A stretch of DNA of 63,437 nt from Amphimedon queenslandica (taxonomy: Eukaryota; Porifera; Demospongiae; Haplosclerida; Niphatidae): NCBI RefSeq assembly GCF_000090795.2, contig NW_003546261.1:397587-461023 (forward strand), in the 5' to 3' direction. The position numbers and the translations under genes are program-made. Shown here piece after piece: positions 46,201-57,959 of the stretch. Each line of letters begins with the position of its first letter. The first letter of the stretch is position 1. The notes beneath the pieces are model-generated. The model was given only the letters and a program-made list of their open reading frames with translations. It did no database searches and was not told the origin of the DNA.

Positions 46201-49200
46201 AGGCTCATGTATTGCATGATATGAAGAACACACATCACTTTGTCAGAATGTGCCAAATTGAAGTCTATAATAATTCAGCTGTTCTATTATAACAAGGGGC
46301 AAGAATAAATCTCTATCCTCATTAAAACAGCAGTTACTCACATTGGATGGGCAAAATGTAATAGAGTTGGTGCCCATGTACAACTCTATTTTTGGACTCG
46401 ACTGTAACATTAAATTTACCCCTATCCTACAATAGATAATCCAGTACCTCTGTTATCATCATCACCATGTGTTGGTATGACTTGAGAGGAATGAGCTCAC
46501 TTCTCCAGACTGTTCATGTTGAAATGTTACTTTCAAATACGTTTTTCATACTCTCTGTTAAATTCAATGAGTGTCTTGTATCAGTCTCACTTTTAAAAGT
46601 TCTTATTCATTATTAAGCCCTACTTTGTTTCCTCTAAGGCAGTAAAAGAGAATCACATTGCCAAAAGTAGTTTGCACAGTAGCAATATAAAGTTGTAATA
46701 TCAAAAATAAGATAATCTTTTAATTATATCAAATGACAACAAACTTGGCTCTTTTCTGATGTCTGATAGTCTAAACATACATGTACTCACCCAAGTTGGT
46801 TTACACAGAAAAGGAAGTCAGATTTTTATAATGCAAGATCCTAGAAAAATTTCATAAGCCAAGCAACCATCAATTGTTAATTCTGTAGAAGTTAGAAAAC
46901 CATTACAGTATGTGGGCAGAGCGTGCTGCATAGTTTGTGTTCTGTTCATGGAGCCACACCTGTTCATTGCTGAAAGCTGTATTGTCATCATTTCACCCAA
47001 ATTTCTACACTGAAAGTAAAATCTATTGTATTTTGTAATAAACAGTTTTCTTGTACACGACACATAATAATTGTAATCAGGATGTGTAACTAAGTGCTGT
47101 TCATAATATGTTATTGACCAGATTTAGTGTCAGTCCTTCGTTGGAGATTTAGTGAACTACACTTATTTTCCAATTAAAATTACTCCTACATTATAATTCA
47201 GTAAAAAAAATTACGCATAAAGAAGTACATAGAAACATTCATTATTTCAAAATCAAATTTCTAAAATTTATTTTAATGATTTTTTATCTAGTTTTGTTTC
47301 ATACTTACAATTAATGTCCCAGCATATGTTTCCACATCTGGTTTCTGCAGTGCAACTGGGTTTTGTACATGTACATTGGCATCATCATCCTGGAAAGTAT
47401 TACACAAACTTAAATATTACAAGTAAATAAAAAACATTAAAAATGAAAAAGTAGTAGGTTTGAATTGAGAAAAAGTAAAGAAACAAGANNNNNNNNNNNN
47501 NNNNNNNNNNNNNNNNNNNNNNNNNNNNNNNNNNNNNNNNNNNNNNNNNNNNNNNNNNNNNNNNNNNNNNNNNNNNNNNNNNNNNNNNNNNNNNNNNNNN
47601 NNNNNNNNNNNNNNNNNNNNNNNNNNNNNNNNNNNNNNNNNNNNNNNNNNNNNNNNNNNNNNNNNNNNNNNNNNNNNNNNNNNNNNNNNNNNNNNNNNNN
47701 NNNNNNNNNNNNNNNNNNNAGAAATCCTATACCACTGCATGAAAAATATTACCCAAAAGCATTTTAATTATCCACACAGACTACTTATTATGATAACTAT
47801 GAAGCCATGACTTTCATGCAGTGGTGTAGGATTTCTTATCACACCAGTTTGCAAGTACCCTCTTGTTTCTTTACTTTTTCCCAATTCAATCCTACTACTT
47901 TTTCATTTTTAATGTTTTTTATTTACTTGTTTCCATTCTTTTTTCTTAAATTTATAAATTAGACTTTGTTATAATTCTGTGGTTAGGTTAATTATATTCA
48001 TGCTGATCACGTGCGCATAAATTAAAATGGCATCAAACCACAAACCCACGCGGTGTCTGCAGCTAGATTCTGTCTTCCATTTTGTTCTTTGTCCTCGCTT
48101 CTTTTTGAAACTACGTTTGTGGTCCTTGACCCAAGCCCAGAGGAGTGATGTAAAAGCCAACTTAAGCACTTCTCTGATTCAGAAGATTAGACGGGAGATA
48201 GAAGAAGATGAAAGAAGAAAAAAAGTCTGAAAAATTTTGCAGAAATTTGAATTTGGGCTTATTCTCCAGAAATGCTCCCGCTACATTACAGCCCACTTTA
48301 AAGGTATTACGAGAATTGCTCAGTGGAGGAGAGCTCATCTAAGCCATTTATAAGGCTGTGCAACGTAAGATGAAAGAGTTTTAAGTGTTTAAAAATCATA
48401 AAAACGGCTGCAATCTTGAAAAATTCACCTGCATCCTACATATAGGCTACCGCCTATAATTTTATAATACTATAATAAATGAACATTCATTTTCTAGCTT
48501 AGTTAAGCCTAGGCTACTCCAGTTAGATACATTGTGTTCATGGTAGTTTCTATAGTAGCAGTCAAGGCTTCTGCTTGTAGAGTACGTGCATATAAGCATT
48601 TTCACAATGTAATGAACACCTTCCGTGTGGCAGAAGTGTGTAGGTTTCCTGGTGCTACATTAATGTTTTCAAAATAAATTGCCTGATGTGTAGTGTCTCT
48701 AGATATTCCGACAGGACATAAAGTAATTGCAGGGCAACTCCACATTAAAACAATCATTAGTCTTTAGACAATTTTAAATTTTTGATGCCTAGCAAAATTT
48801 CATTGCTTTTGGGAAATTTTAAACAATACAACACATCCTAGTGTCCTAGCAGTCTACACGATAACAGTACATTTTACTGGAAGCAAGCAGTGTGGGCACT
48901 GTACGGATTTCATATTGAAAATGAACATGGCTGAAGTATGCTGCCTTTTATCATTTCTAGGACAGCCACAGATGCTCACACACTATGATTAATAGCAAGA
49001 ATAATAGAATATACATGCTTTTAATAATAAAAAATAGCCTTGTACAATCAACTAGAGACAAGAGAGATATTCTGCATCCTGTTGCTTCATGTTTCAAAAA
49101 TTCCTGACTTTGATTTTAGTGCAAAATTAGTCACAGCCTGTCTGCAAGGCTAAAATTCTTCAGGATTGCTAATAATCATAAATGTACAGAATTACGTTAC

Positions 49201-50063
49201 GTGATTGCTAAAGCTCTTGAGTTTTGGTCATGAAGAAATAGGTGAAATATGCACACTATTTGGCAGCTCAGGACACCATGTATAAGAAAGCTATTCTTGA
49301 AACCTTGTGATAAATTACTAGAAGGATGTATCAATGTGTTTCAGGAGAAAAACAAGGATCTCATCAACCTTTATTGCTACTTGTTTCATTGTTACTTGCA
49401 CGGCCATTTTAACAACTTTTTAGCTGTGGCCAACTTTGATTGTTGTACAATTCAGTCACAGACCTTTTGCACCCTCCAAAAAGAGTCTGGCAACTTTAGA
49501 ACATATGCTTAATACACTGTGCAATACTTAAAGTTGTGGGCCAAGTAACTTTTGTGAAATAACCCCCCAAAATAGGTTGTTCAGCAAAATTTATTCATAA
49601 GCAACAATGGTTATGAATATAATTAACTGATAAAGGAGCCTTAAAAATTTTGTCTAGAAATTGTACTGTTATCTCGTAGACTGTAGGTCTGGTTTACTAC
49701 ACTGCAACAAAATTAATGGAATCACTATTGTTTTGTCCCTGTGTTATGCTTCTCTTTACACAGAAACAAATGAAAACATGATAAAATTGTATTTTTACAA
49801 CTTTGGCATTGCTGTGTAAATGCAGCCTTAAGTATTATACTTACTGCGTCACTTCACAAAATTTTGTCTAGGAACTTGTCCAAAAATGCCTTTGTTAACT
49901 TAATCTATAAGTAAAGGGTAAACATAAATTCAGAAATAAGTATATCTTACAATTTTATCTATAATAGCTTCCTTAAGAGGATTAATCATATGAAAACTGA
50001 CTTCAACTAAATCAGCAATGGGATCATCATCCAGTTTGATAATACCTGGCTCAGCAGGACTAC
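43300..50063 (-). CDS. Unidentified multi-exon gene or gene remnant
   Basis: A series of minus-strand segments has good splice sites. 49951-50063 encodes SPAEPGIIKLDDDPIADLVE then VSFHMINPLKEAIIDKI. 47309-47389 (81 nt) encodes DDANVHVQNPVALQKPDVET then YAGTLI. 45258-45310 encodes ETADMKVDGRGKKRPR. 44737-44824 encodes KLEHLKKLKARHQNSHGRDL. 44495-44523 encodes NTVLVGLEE. 43944-44104 encodes NRLEKFSESAVNESVFYKVA then RYAGFLNDTAKHFFSSLHD. Further pieces are near 43740-43905 (KYINEE, stop, PDYSDVHRLFYKEND), 43600-43705 (VVQLWYSKLIKLLEQDEKKF) and 43510-43550 (ASIHAMERFREDKLISY). Donors are GTAAGA, GTAAGT, GTGAGT and GTAAAG. I do not recognise the protein. It is mostly helical and charged. At least one in-frame stop suggests decay, and its 5' and 3' ends are unknown. 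Confidence 0.5.
44128..44459. mobile_element. 332-bp hAT MITE with perfect 8-bp TSD
   Basis: The left end TAGTGATGGGCGGCTTCGG and the right end, inverted, TAGTGATAGGCGGTACCAG are flanked by AAACATAA at 44120-44127 and 44460-44467. The interior has GGTTCC/GGTACC wording. It lies in the intron between the 44495-44523 and 43944-44104 exons. Confidence 0.93.
45311..47308. other. Probable intron, nothing else recognised
   Basis: About 2 kb between two minus-strand exons. A possible small exon (VIPTHGDDDNR-like) is at about 46440-46475. Otherwise it is AT-rich and without repeats that I could match. Confidence 0.3.
47425..47935. repeat. Foldback MITE copy 2 with assembly gap
   Basis: The left arm AAAAACATTAAAAATG and the right arm CATTTTTAATGTTTTTT are inverted, as in 30541-30840. 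AAATCCTATACCACTGCATG and GCAGTGGTGTAGGATTTC form the inner stem. Similarity to the 30.5-31.4 kb copy continues downstream to about 48470. Confidence 0.85.
47489..47719. other. Assembly gap, 231 Ns
   Basis: An unsequenced run interrupts the left arm of the hairpin. In the related copy the corresponding interval (after AAACAAGA, before AGAAATCC) is only about 25 bp, so the gap size is either an estimate or there is an extra insertion. Confidence 0.95.
47936..49950. other. Repeat-derived and unassigned sequence
   Basis: 47936-48470 is a direct relative of 30850-31370 (GTTATAAnTnTGTGGTTAGG, AAATTAAAATGGCATCAAA). A 67-codon frame there is open in this copy but not in the other. From 48470 to 49950 I see no motif. 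It is likely an intron of the unidentified minus-strand gene. Confidence 0.4.
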
Positions 50064-50847
50064 CTACAAAGTAAGCACATTGCATTTTACTGAAATGTAA
50101 ACCTAAGTGTACAAGTACATCCAAAAACAGATGCTGTAGTAAATGTCTTGTTAAAATTTGCTAACTTGAACCTGGCAAAATCTGAGACCTGGAGGTGATT
50201 TAGAGACTTGTTCTCTCTAACTGCTTTCTTTGTAATCAGAGACACATGCATCAGTACCAGTAACCTAGACAAAGTAAATTGACTATTGAGAACAATGCTA
50301 CTATACATGTAGCTTCTCTTTTACAACATATCATTGCAAACATTATTTGTTGGGTCCAATTATATCTGTAACTTGTAGCCAAATGGTCCACTTTGTCATG
50401 CTAATTGACATTATGTTTTATTGAGGCGACAGTGAACGAGTCAAACTCAGGTAAGAAATCTTCTATACGAATGCATATGTATGTACCAGCATCTCTAGTC
50501 ATACCAATCCTCTGTTCATGCCCAATGTCTGCAAGCTTACTACTATCTATCTGTCATGTCTAATGCAGTAGCTCAATGTTAATGATGAATGGAATCGATA
50601 TTATATAGTGAAAAGAGATGAATAAACAAGGCATATGCAGGTGCAGTTAAAAGCTAGAAATACTTTTAGCAAATCAGAGAGATTATGAGAGAAAGACAGA
50701 AAGACAGAGTGAGACAGTCATGGGGGAGAGGAATATACATGTACAAAGGAAGACAAAAAGAAAGAAACATACAAATAGGATAGCGATATACAGGAGAAAG
50801 AGATATAAGGCGAAAGATGTAGTAAAAAGAGACATGCACGTGTAGAA

Positions 50848-52285
50848 TAGTAAAGTTATAGAAATTGATGATAGGGAAGAAGAGGGCAAAGTGTGAGAAT
50901 AAACTATATTCAGAAAGATTTAAGGAGGCGGAGAGAGGAATAACGTGAGAGATTAGTTTAAGAATGGTGGAAGAGAGTGGCAAATGAAGAGCATACATGT
51001 ACACCAAAGCATTACGTGCTGGAAGTGTTAAATGTTGTCGAGGGGTTTGTATGAGCATTGACAAACATCCTGTGTTATTATAGTACAAAGCATATTATGT
51101 CAAAAATTGCTTCCAGGAGATTTTTTCTTTTTTTTGAAATGTGCATATGTTCTTGTTTTACATAAAAAATTTAAGCTGATTCCGATTAAAATTAGATATT
51201 GTTATAAATGTTTAAGGCCTGTGGAAACTGCCATTGATATTAAACATGCAGTAGTCTCTATTAACATGTACATTACACACCATATACCATCATGTTGATT
51301 AAGCCAATGCAACACAGCCTTAATTATTTCCTGACTTTGACTTGATCATATTGTACAAGAGAGACAGGAAGAGACGACATTTTTGAATTATACAGTGACG
51401 CTGATGTTTAAACACTGACTTGTTCTAATTTGACATTTTAAACCCCTCTTCTTCATTTCTTTCTCTTAATCATTTGGCAACATTCTCCTACACAATAGAT
51501 GATGTATCAAATTACGCAACAGAAAGACATCCCATTCTCTTTTCCTGTCTCTCCTTTAATATACAGACAAGTACATGCAATGCAGTATGTAATACGTCTT
51601 GACACATCATAAAAAATAATACTAAAGTTGATGCATACATTAATGTACATGCATAATTATGTTACAGTAGCTATTTTACAGTTGATTACTTGAGTTAGTA
51701 TGAGGAGGAGGGAAATACCTTAAGATGGACATCAGGAGATAAAGCCGAGAGTTAATGAACACCAGTTTCATTGAGAACAGAGAAATGCAGCACCTATATT
51801 AACAACATGTAGAGAATAACTGTGTTATAAACAACCAGTAGTAAAATTACATCATATCAGCTTTAAGGAATAATTATTATGATACTATTACAGCAAATAA
51901 TACTTAGACGAAGTAATAGTTTCGTCCCTGAAGGAGCTGGGTGATGAGACTAACTACATAATAAATCTTGGTCATAATGAAGCCCAAGACCAATCATGCA
52001 TACAAAATTTTGTCACAAATGGAATAACAATTATAGTGGAATAAGCAAGCAATCAATTCATTTGATTTATAACACTTAAATTATCAACAACCTCCAAGCA
52101 GTAGTACTGACGAAGTGAAATGTGGCTTTAAGTGCGTTAAACCCATATGTATCATTATACAACTAAAGGGCAATCTACCTGCATGAGCTGCCTAATGTAA
52201 GACACTAGCAGTACCAAGGGCTTTAGATTTCCCTTGATATTTCCTGAACCTAAGAGATATTTTCTATAGTTTAACTATTAGGCCA
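50848..52285 (+). repeat. Repeat X copy 2 (uninterrupted)
   Basis: A continuous copy of the sequence scattered over 29093-41165. It retains the empty sites for four insertions: TA at 51096, TTAA at 51212, ATTA at 51798 and TA at about 51880. It has no coding capacity that I recognise. Similarity may begin somewhat further left, near 50650. Confidence 0.85.
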
Positions 52286-53599
52286 CTCCAATAAGATTCC
52301 TTGTTTTCCATTACAGAGGCAGGGGTGATGCGGGCAGATTCATTATTATTATTCATTTTTTTAATAATCATATGTAAATTTTTAATCATCAAATTCAATT
52401 TTTTATTAATCTATATCTAAACACATGGCATTCTGCCAGTCTCAGGACTACTCGCTTAATGAGGCTAAAAATTGCAAAATACTTAAAGTAAGTAGTAATA
52501 ATTGCAAAAAGATAAACAAGACTAAACACTTGCACTTTAGGAGGGAATAACTATAAGTGAAAGCACGATTCTTGTGAGGGAAGAGAGGCTGAGAAATAAC
52601 AATCATTTAGGTACTGGGGGTTTATTGCTGCAATCACTACATTGAGGATATAAGTTTTCAGAATAAAAGGTTGATGTTTGCCACAATATACGCAAATTGG
52701 GGCTGAATAATACAGCTTTTCTATCATATCATAACATGTCAGGTCCAGAATTTGCAATATATTAAGCGGTCACGCATTTTTAATGACATTCAATTCAAAA
52801 AATTAACAATTACCATAGCAACGAGTAATGGTGGTAAACTGAAGACTGGTACAAGGTCCCTATTCAAGCACAATAACTTCATTCTCGCACAAAAGTGGGT
52901 CTTCTGGAGACTTCCTAAGGCTTTCCAGAAGCGAAGTGGCTATTTATCCGGTCATGGGTCCTTATTTCTCTGGCTATCATTCTGTTTACTCTGTATTATT
53001 TACAGAGTTGTTGTAATTATTTAGAGTCATTAATCATTATGATTACAATTATTTGATGATTGGCAATGTAATGATTAGAATTAGAATTCGCTTTAACAAT
53101 TGACTTAATCAATTATTAGAATTAGAATTAGTTTGAATGATTTGTAATTAAATTAGTAATTTAATTAGATTACATTTAGTTAATGAAGGTTTTCAAAGTT
53201 TTTTTAAGTAAGACGATAACAGTCAGTATGTTACATCACATGCATGAATGCAGAAAGTAAGAGGAGACTGTCACTATGCCTGATGTTTCACTGTTTACTC
53301 TTTAAGTTACTTTTTTCATGGGCTCCTGGCACATGTACAGTAACTATACAATGATTATCTAATTAAATTACTTGTTGTTTCATTGATTACAATTAGAATT
53401 ACAATTAGATAGCATAATCCTTTTAATAAGAATTACAATTAGAATTAGCTAATAATTGCTAATGATTGCTAATTCCTAATGATTAAAATGAGAATTACAA
53501 TAACCCTGATTATTTATAATAACCCATAAAAAAGAAGTTAATTCAAAATGGCTGCCTGCTCTGGCAACATTTGCTTTGCTGTTGGCAGTAAGTACTAGT
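52286..53599. other. AT-rich spacer with an AATTAG-type tract
   Basis: From about 53025 to 53515 the sequence is built of interspersed ATTAGAATTA / AATTACAATTAG words, a degenerate simple repeat. No gene is seen; the open frame at 52752-53024 has no motif. Confidence 0.45.
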
Positions 53600-55803
53600 C
53601 ATATGAAGTGCTTATGAGGCCATCCAAGAGTATGAAAAACGAAAATTTGGGCAGTTCTACACAAAAGACTGTCATACAATTGAAGTAGCAGCTAGGAGGT
53701 GCCCAAAGCGTCATTTTAATAAGACAATAAAATACTCCGAGATGCTATTTGCTGCATGCATGGAGGAAAGAGATATGTGTCAAAAATTAAAGGAGCAAGA
53801 CCTTGACAATTGTGAGTTGTACACAGTCATGTAGCTTATTTATTCGTGACTGTTAGTACATTTCGAAAGTCTTATCCTGCACAAACACAATTCAGAGCAA
53901 ATAAAGGTCAAAATTCCATTGTAGTTACTTCAAATAATACAGATCACAACCACAAGCTACCAAATGTATATTTACATTGATGTGTACTTTAATTAAGCAA
54001 CTAAGTTTAGACTGCTTTTCAACAAAGAAGATTGCATCAATCAGAAAGAAAAGCAGCGGGGCAAATGCTGCAGTTAAAAGCCAATGAAAGTTATTGCAAG
54101 ATCATCTTTCACGTAAATCTGGTCAAGTAGTGTTGCTAAAAGACCTTCATAATATTGGAACAGGGAATGATGTATTGGATGACAGCAACATTAGTAGTGC
54201 AGTAGACGAGTTAAAATTGCCAGGTGAGAAAAATTGTGCCATTTTAAAATTTCTTATTATAAATACATACATGCAGGTTCTGTTGTTGAAGTTATTGTGG
54301 ACGCTAATGATGCCCTGAATGGTATCTATTATCAAGATGAACACATGCAACATGCATATTCTATGTACACAGAGATCCTTTTCATTGATGCGACACACAA
54401 GCTCAACGACCTGAGATTGCCACTGTATGTTTTACTTAAAGAAGATGGTAATGGTGAGAGTGTCATCATTGCTATCAGTTTAGTCCTTCATGAAGATGCA
54501 TGATCCATTCACAAAATTTTAGATGAGATGGCAAATCTATCAACATGTTATTCATTAAAGATATTAGCGGATTTGTTTTTCCAATAGATCTGGGCTCTAC
54601 CATTCCAACTCTCATTGACTCCCCCCTTTGTTATGGTCTTTTACATCCAACCGTAATTTGATATATTTCGCTAGTCTTTACATTTCAGATTCGAACTGTT
54701 GACGCCTTCATTAACAATCAAATGCTCTACCGCTAAGCTATTACAGATACTAGACCAATCTTTGATTGGTTAGATTGGCCGAGACATATCAACAATTTCA
54801 GATCTATTCAAGAAACACAATGCTGATTGGACTAAAACTGCAACAAATATGTGTAACAAAGATTTTACTGAAAGGGGTATGTTAGAGAAAAAATGTCCAC
54901 ATTCAAGTCTGCATATATGTTTGTTTCATGTCTTAAGGACATTTCGCTGTGAGACAACTACTAATAAACTAGGACAAACGCAAGGTGAATGAACACTTGC
55001 TCTGGAGGTAGTACAAAAGATATCATATGCATCTAGTGAGGATGAGTATATGCAGCATTATGGTCTATTAAATGATACCAATTTGAAGAGTGTATTAGAC
55101 TATTTCAATGCAAATTGGCACTCAATATGCAATCAGTCGGTCAACGGATTGAAAAATGATAAATTAATCTTTCAAAATTGTACCAACAATCGTCTTGAGT
55201 GCATCAATCAAAAGTTGACATCAGTTATCACAAAGTACAGTAATTTAAGTCAATTCGGCTCACAATTAATCATTGCTCTTAATTCTCTTCAAATGGAGCG
55301 AGATCACAGGGCATTGAATCTGTTTCAGAAAATTACAGCCATACCATTCTCAGAAGATTCAGTTCTGTATAAGTACATGCAGCAAATAACACCATACACT
55401 TATACGTTTGTTCTTAAATTGATAGTTCAACAAAAGTTAAGTTAGTTAGAAAGGAGATTCGTATGAAGCAGAAACTAGTTCTGAGTCAATAGTCGTTTCT
55501 GATGAATCATGCAATCATTCATTCTGGAAAACAATGCATTTACCATGAAGACATATATTTGCACTTCATATCATTAAGAAGCTCTCCCCGTATCATGCTT
55601 CACTTTGTACTTTGCGATGGACACAGTTCTATTACAAATGTAATTATAGTATTGCGGATATTGGATGTTTTGATCGGGGTGACAGTGGGTGTATGATTAG
55701 TACAGTGTGCAGTAAAAATTCAAAATGCAAAACTGTTCTATCGCAGCAAGAGAAGTACAGAAAAGCAAGTCATATCACTACTAAACTGGCAAGTCACAAG
55801 TAA
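53600..55803 (+). pseudogene. MULE transposase with SWIM finger, degraded
   Basis: At 53610-53760 an EAIQEYEKRKFGQFYTKDCH then KRHFNKTIKYSEM segment is the N-terminal zinc-finger entry. At about 53890 there is SIVVTSNNTDHNHKLP. At 54094-54220 there is SGQVVLLKDLHNIGTGND, then an intron (GTGAG...GCAG) of about 55 nt. The MULE core at 54276-54503 reads FIDATHKLNDLRLPLYVLLK then EDGNGESVIIA. After an inserted stretch (about 54570-54790) it resumes with DLFKKHNADW, NKDFTERGMLE, ICLFHVLRTFRCET and NNRLECINQKLTSV. The C-terminal SWIM region at 55500-55650 (SCNHSFWKTMHLP, stop, RHIFALHI) has TGA where the conserved Cys should be. It is not functional as read. Confidence 0.85.
54674..54749 (-). tRNA. 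tRNA-Asn(GTT)-like relic or SINE head
   Basis: On the minus strand TAGCTTAGCGGTAGAGC has the form of an A box/D-arm. TTGTTAA would be an anticodon loop (GTT), and AGTTCGAATCT would be a B box/T-loop. The D-arm pairs, the anticodon stem has one mismatch, the T-stem is weak, and the acceptor stem does not pair. It is therefore a pseudogene or a tRNA-derived repeat inserted in the MULE. The wording is closer to organelle- or bacterial-type tRNA-Asn than to nuclear tRNA-Asn. Confidence 0.3.
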
Positions 55804-56073
55804 TTGACAATTTTTGACATGTTGCACACTTCCATAAAACGGTAGAGTATTCTTATGGCGGAGGCTCTTCTTTTGAATATCAGCAGTCCTTTTAAAAGAG
55901 GGCTTATGTTCTCCTGAAGTCGTCATTCCAAATACCTCACTACAAGGGGGATAATATTCTTCGTTGTCACTAGGTGTTGAGTGTGGAATGTGCCTAAGTT
56001 TAATAAATGCATTCGCTGGAAGTTGAACTGGCTTGCATCTGACATAAACTGCTACCACACTTCGAAATATCAA
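55738..56073 (-). other. Open minus-strand segment, unrecognised
   Basis: A 111-codon frame overlaps the end of the MULE. The part outside it reads VQLPANAFIKLRHIPHSTPS then EYYPPCSEVFGM and KPSFKRTADIQKKSL, which looks protein-like. I know no family. It may be an exon of a neighbouring gene or chance. Confidence 0.25.
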
Positions 56074-56690
56074 ATGAGTAGTGGTTAGAAAAAGTAGAAA
56101 CTATTAAATACCTGAGGAATGGCCCAAATAATTACACAACTGATGAAACTAGTAAACTGAGATTATCTACAAGATCAATTGAATTTGCCCTACATAAGCT
56201 GAAGACACTTTGAAACTGATTACCCTCTAATTGAGGCTCAACACAATCCCTGTAAAATCCTTAAAATGTCATTGCTTCATCATTCAATCTATAATAGACC
56301 ATGGCAAAAATATCTTGCTATCAGAAAGTACAGACGTATTCACTATGCTCATCAAGCCATACATGACAAGTAATCAGATGTGTTCCTAAAAATGTGGTAT
56401 AATATATAATAAAAAATGGTTTTAGTAAGTAACCAAAAGTGTGAGAGCAATAAGACAAAAGATAAACACTTGCATATGTACTAGTAGATTCAGGAACAAG
56501 TAAAACTAAAAATGTACATGAACGGTAATGGATGGTCAGACAAAAAAAGGATAGTGAAAAGAGAATGGAAAGAGTAGATACATAAAATTTATCAATACTG
56601 ACTGTGTTTAAATTCAGGTGAGAGAAAAAAGCAACTGGAATCCCCAGAACCGTCTAATACTGAGGAAGACACACGAGAGAGAAAAAATAA
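56074..56690. other. No gene recognised
   Basis: AT-rich spacer between the MULE and the minisatellite; no motifs or repeats found. Confidence 0.35.
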
Positions 56691-56691
56691 G

Positions 56692-56935
56692 CAGGGCCTA
56701 TGAGAGAATTATAGCTGGATCCATAGCAGGACCTAAGAGAGAATAATAGCAGGATCCACAGCAGGACCTACGAGAAAATAATAGCAGGGCCCAGGAGAGA
56801 ATAATACTGAGCAGGAACCATGAGTGAATAATAGCAAAACCTACGAGAGAATGATACTGAGCAGGACCCACAAGAGACCCACGAGACAATAATACTGAGT
56901 AGGACCCATGAGAGAATAATAGCAGAACCAACAAA
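56692..56935. repeat. Minisatellite, irregular 20-33 bp units
   Basis: Eight or nine variants of GCAGGACCCACGAGAGAATAAT, some with an extra ACTGA, repeat in tandem. Its minus-strand frames are open only because the unit lacks stops in that phase. Confidence 0.85.
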
Positions 56936-57573
56936 AAACAGTCTATCAAGGCTGTAACAGCAGTGCAGGAAGATTGATACAAGAAAACAAGCAGAAGTCA
57001 AAAACTACAAAACATAAAATTTTATTAGAATATTTAACTCTATAGTAGGCTACTAGCCATGATTTATACATTCACTTAGTACATTTGTGAATTACAAAAA
57101 ATTGGACAAAGACATTGTAATGGTATATAAGTAAACCGTTTAATAGTGTGCTTGTACAGCATGCTTTAGAAACATACATGGAAATACAATTAATAATTCT
57201 TAAGGCGAAAACTACACCAGGCAGGGCTTGAATAATAACAAAAATAATTTACAAGTTAGAACAGAACACTTGCAAGAATGAGTAGCAGTAATGACAGGAA
57301 GACTAACTGGCAAAAGTATGCTGTGCAATAAACATGCAGGTGATATTGATAAAATAAACAAATTTACCAACTGAGTGACAAGTTTTTGGTGTTAAGATGG
57401 CCCAGCACATACAAACCCACCTCTTTGAACTTCATGCATAATTATACTATACTCAATCCCAGTTGAGCTTGGGACAAGAAAAACTTGAATAACTTTTTAT
57501 AGATAGGCGCAATAAGGATGAATTTTTCACATGTTCTTAGTTGCTAAAGTCCATCAAAATTTGTGAAATCTTG
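56936..57573. other. No gene recognised
   Basis: AT-rich spacer between the minisatellite and the 86-bp duplication. No coding motif. Confidence 0.35.
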
Positions 57574-57745
57574 GGTCTCTCAGCCCTTGGGAACCCTGAG
57601 AACCGGGTTCTCCCTATAAACCCAATGGCATACCAAAGCTAACCGCAAACTACGTTGTAGGTCTCTCAGCCCTTGGGAACCCTGAGAACCGGGTTCTCCC
57701 TATAAACCCAATGGCATACCAAAGCTAACCGCAAACTACGTTGTA
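57574..57745. repeat. Perfect 86-bp tandem duplication
   Basis: 57574-57659 and 57660-57745 appear identical base for base (both start GGTCTCTCAGCCCTTGGGAA and end AACTACGTTGTA). Each unit contains the near-palindrome GAGAACCGGGTTCTC. In the middle of much-diverged repeats, zero divergence means very recent, or an assembly artefact. Confidence 0.95.
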
Positions 57746-57959
57746 TTACGTAAACTACTGCGTCATTGTTTACATAAGAACATCAATTATTATTTCACGG
57801 TCGCGCCCTGACTGTTATTGTATTGTATTATGTGTATGTATATTATTATTATCATCATTAGAGATCTTTTGACTGTGGGGGCCTTCACAAAGGCCGGTCA
57901 AATAAATCAGATATTGCTGCTGTTCCTTAGATGATTTGATGATCACTGCAGGTATTAAC

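Noticed and set aside
48027..48230. 67-codon frame with a charged C-terminus
   Set aside because: The paralogous copy at about 30930-31130 is interrupted and differs at first and second positions as much as third, so it looks like non-coding repeat.
56698..57001. Overlapping repetitive frames rich in Ser and Leu
   Set aside because: They arise from the minisatellite unit on the minus strand, open in all phases because the unit has few stops.
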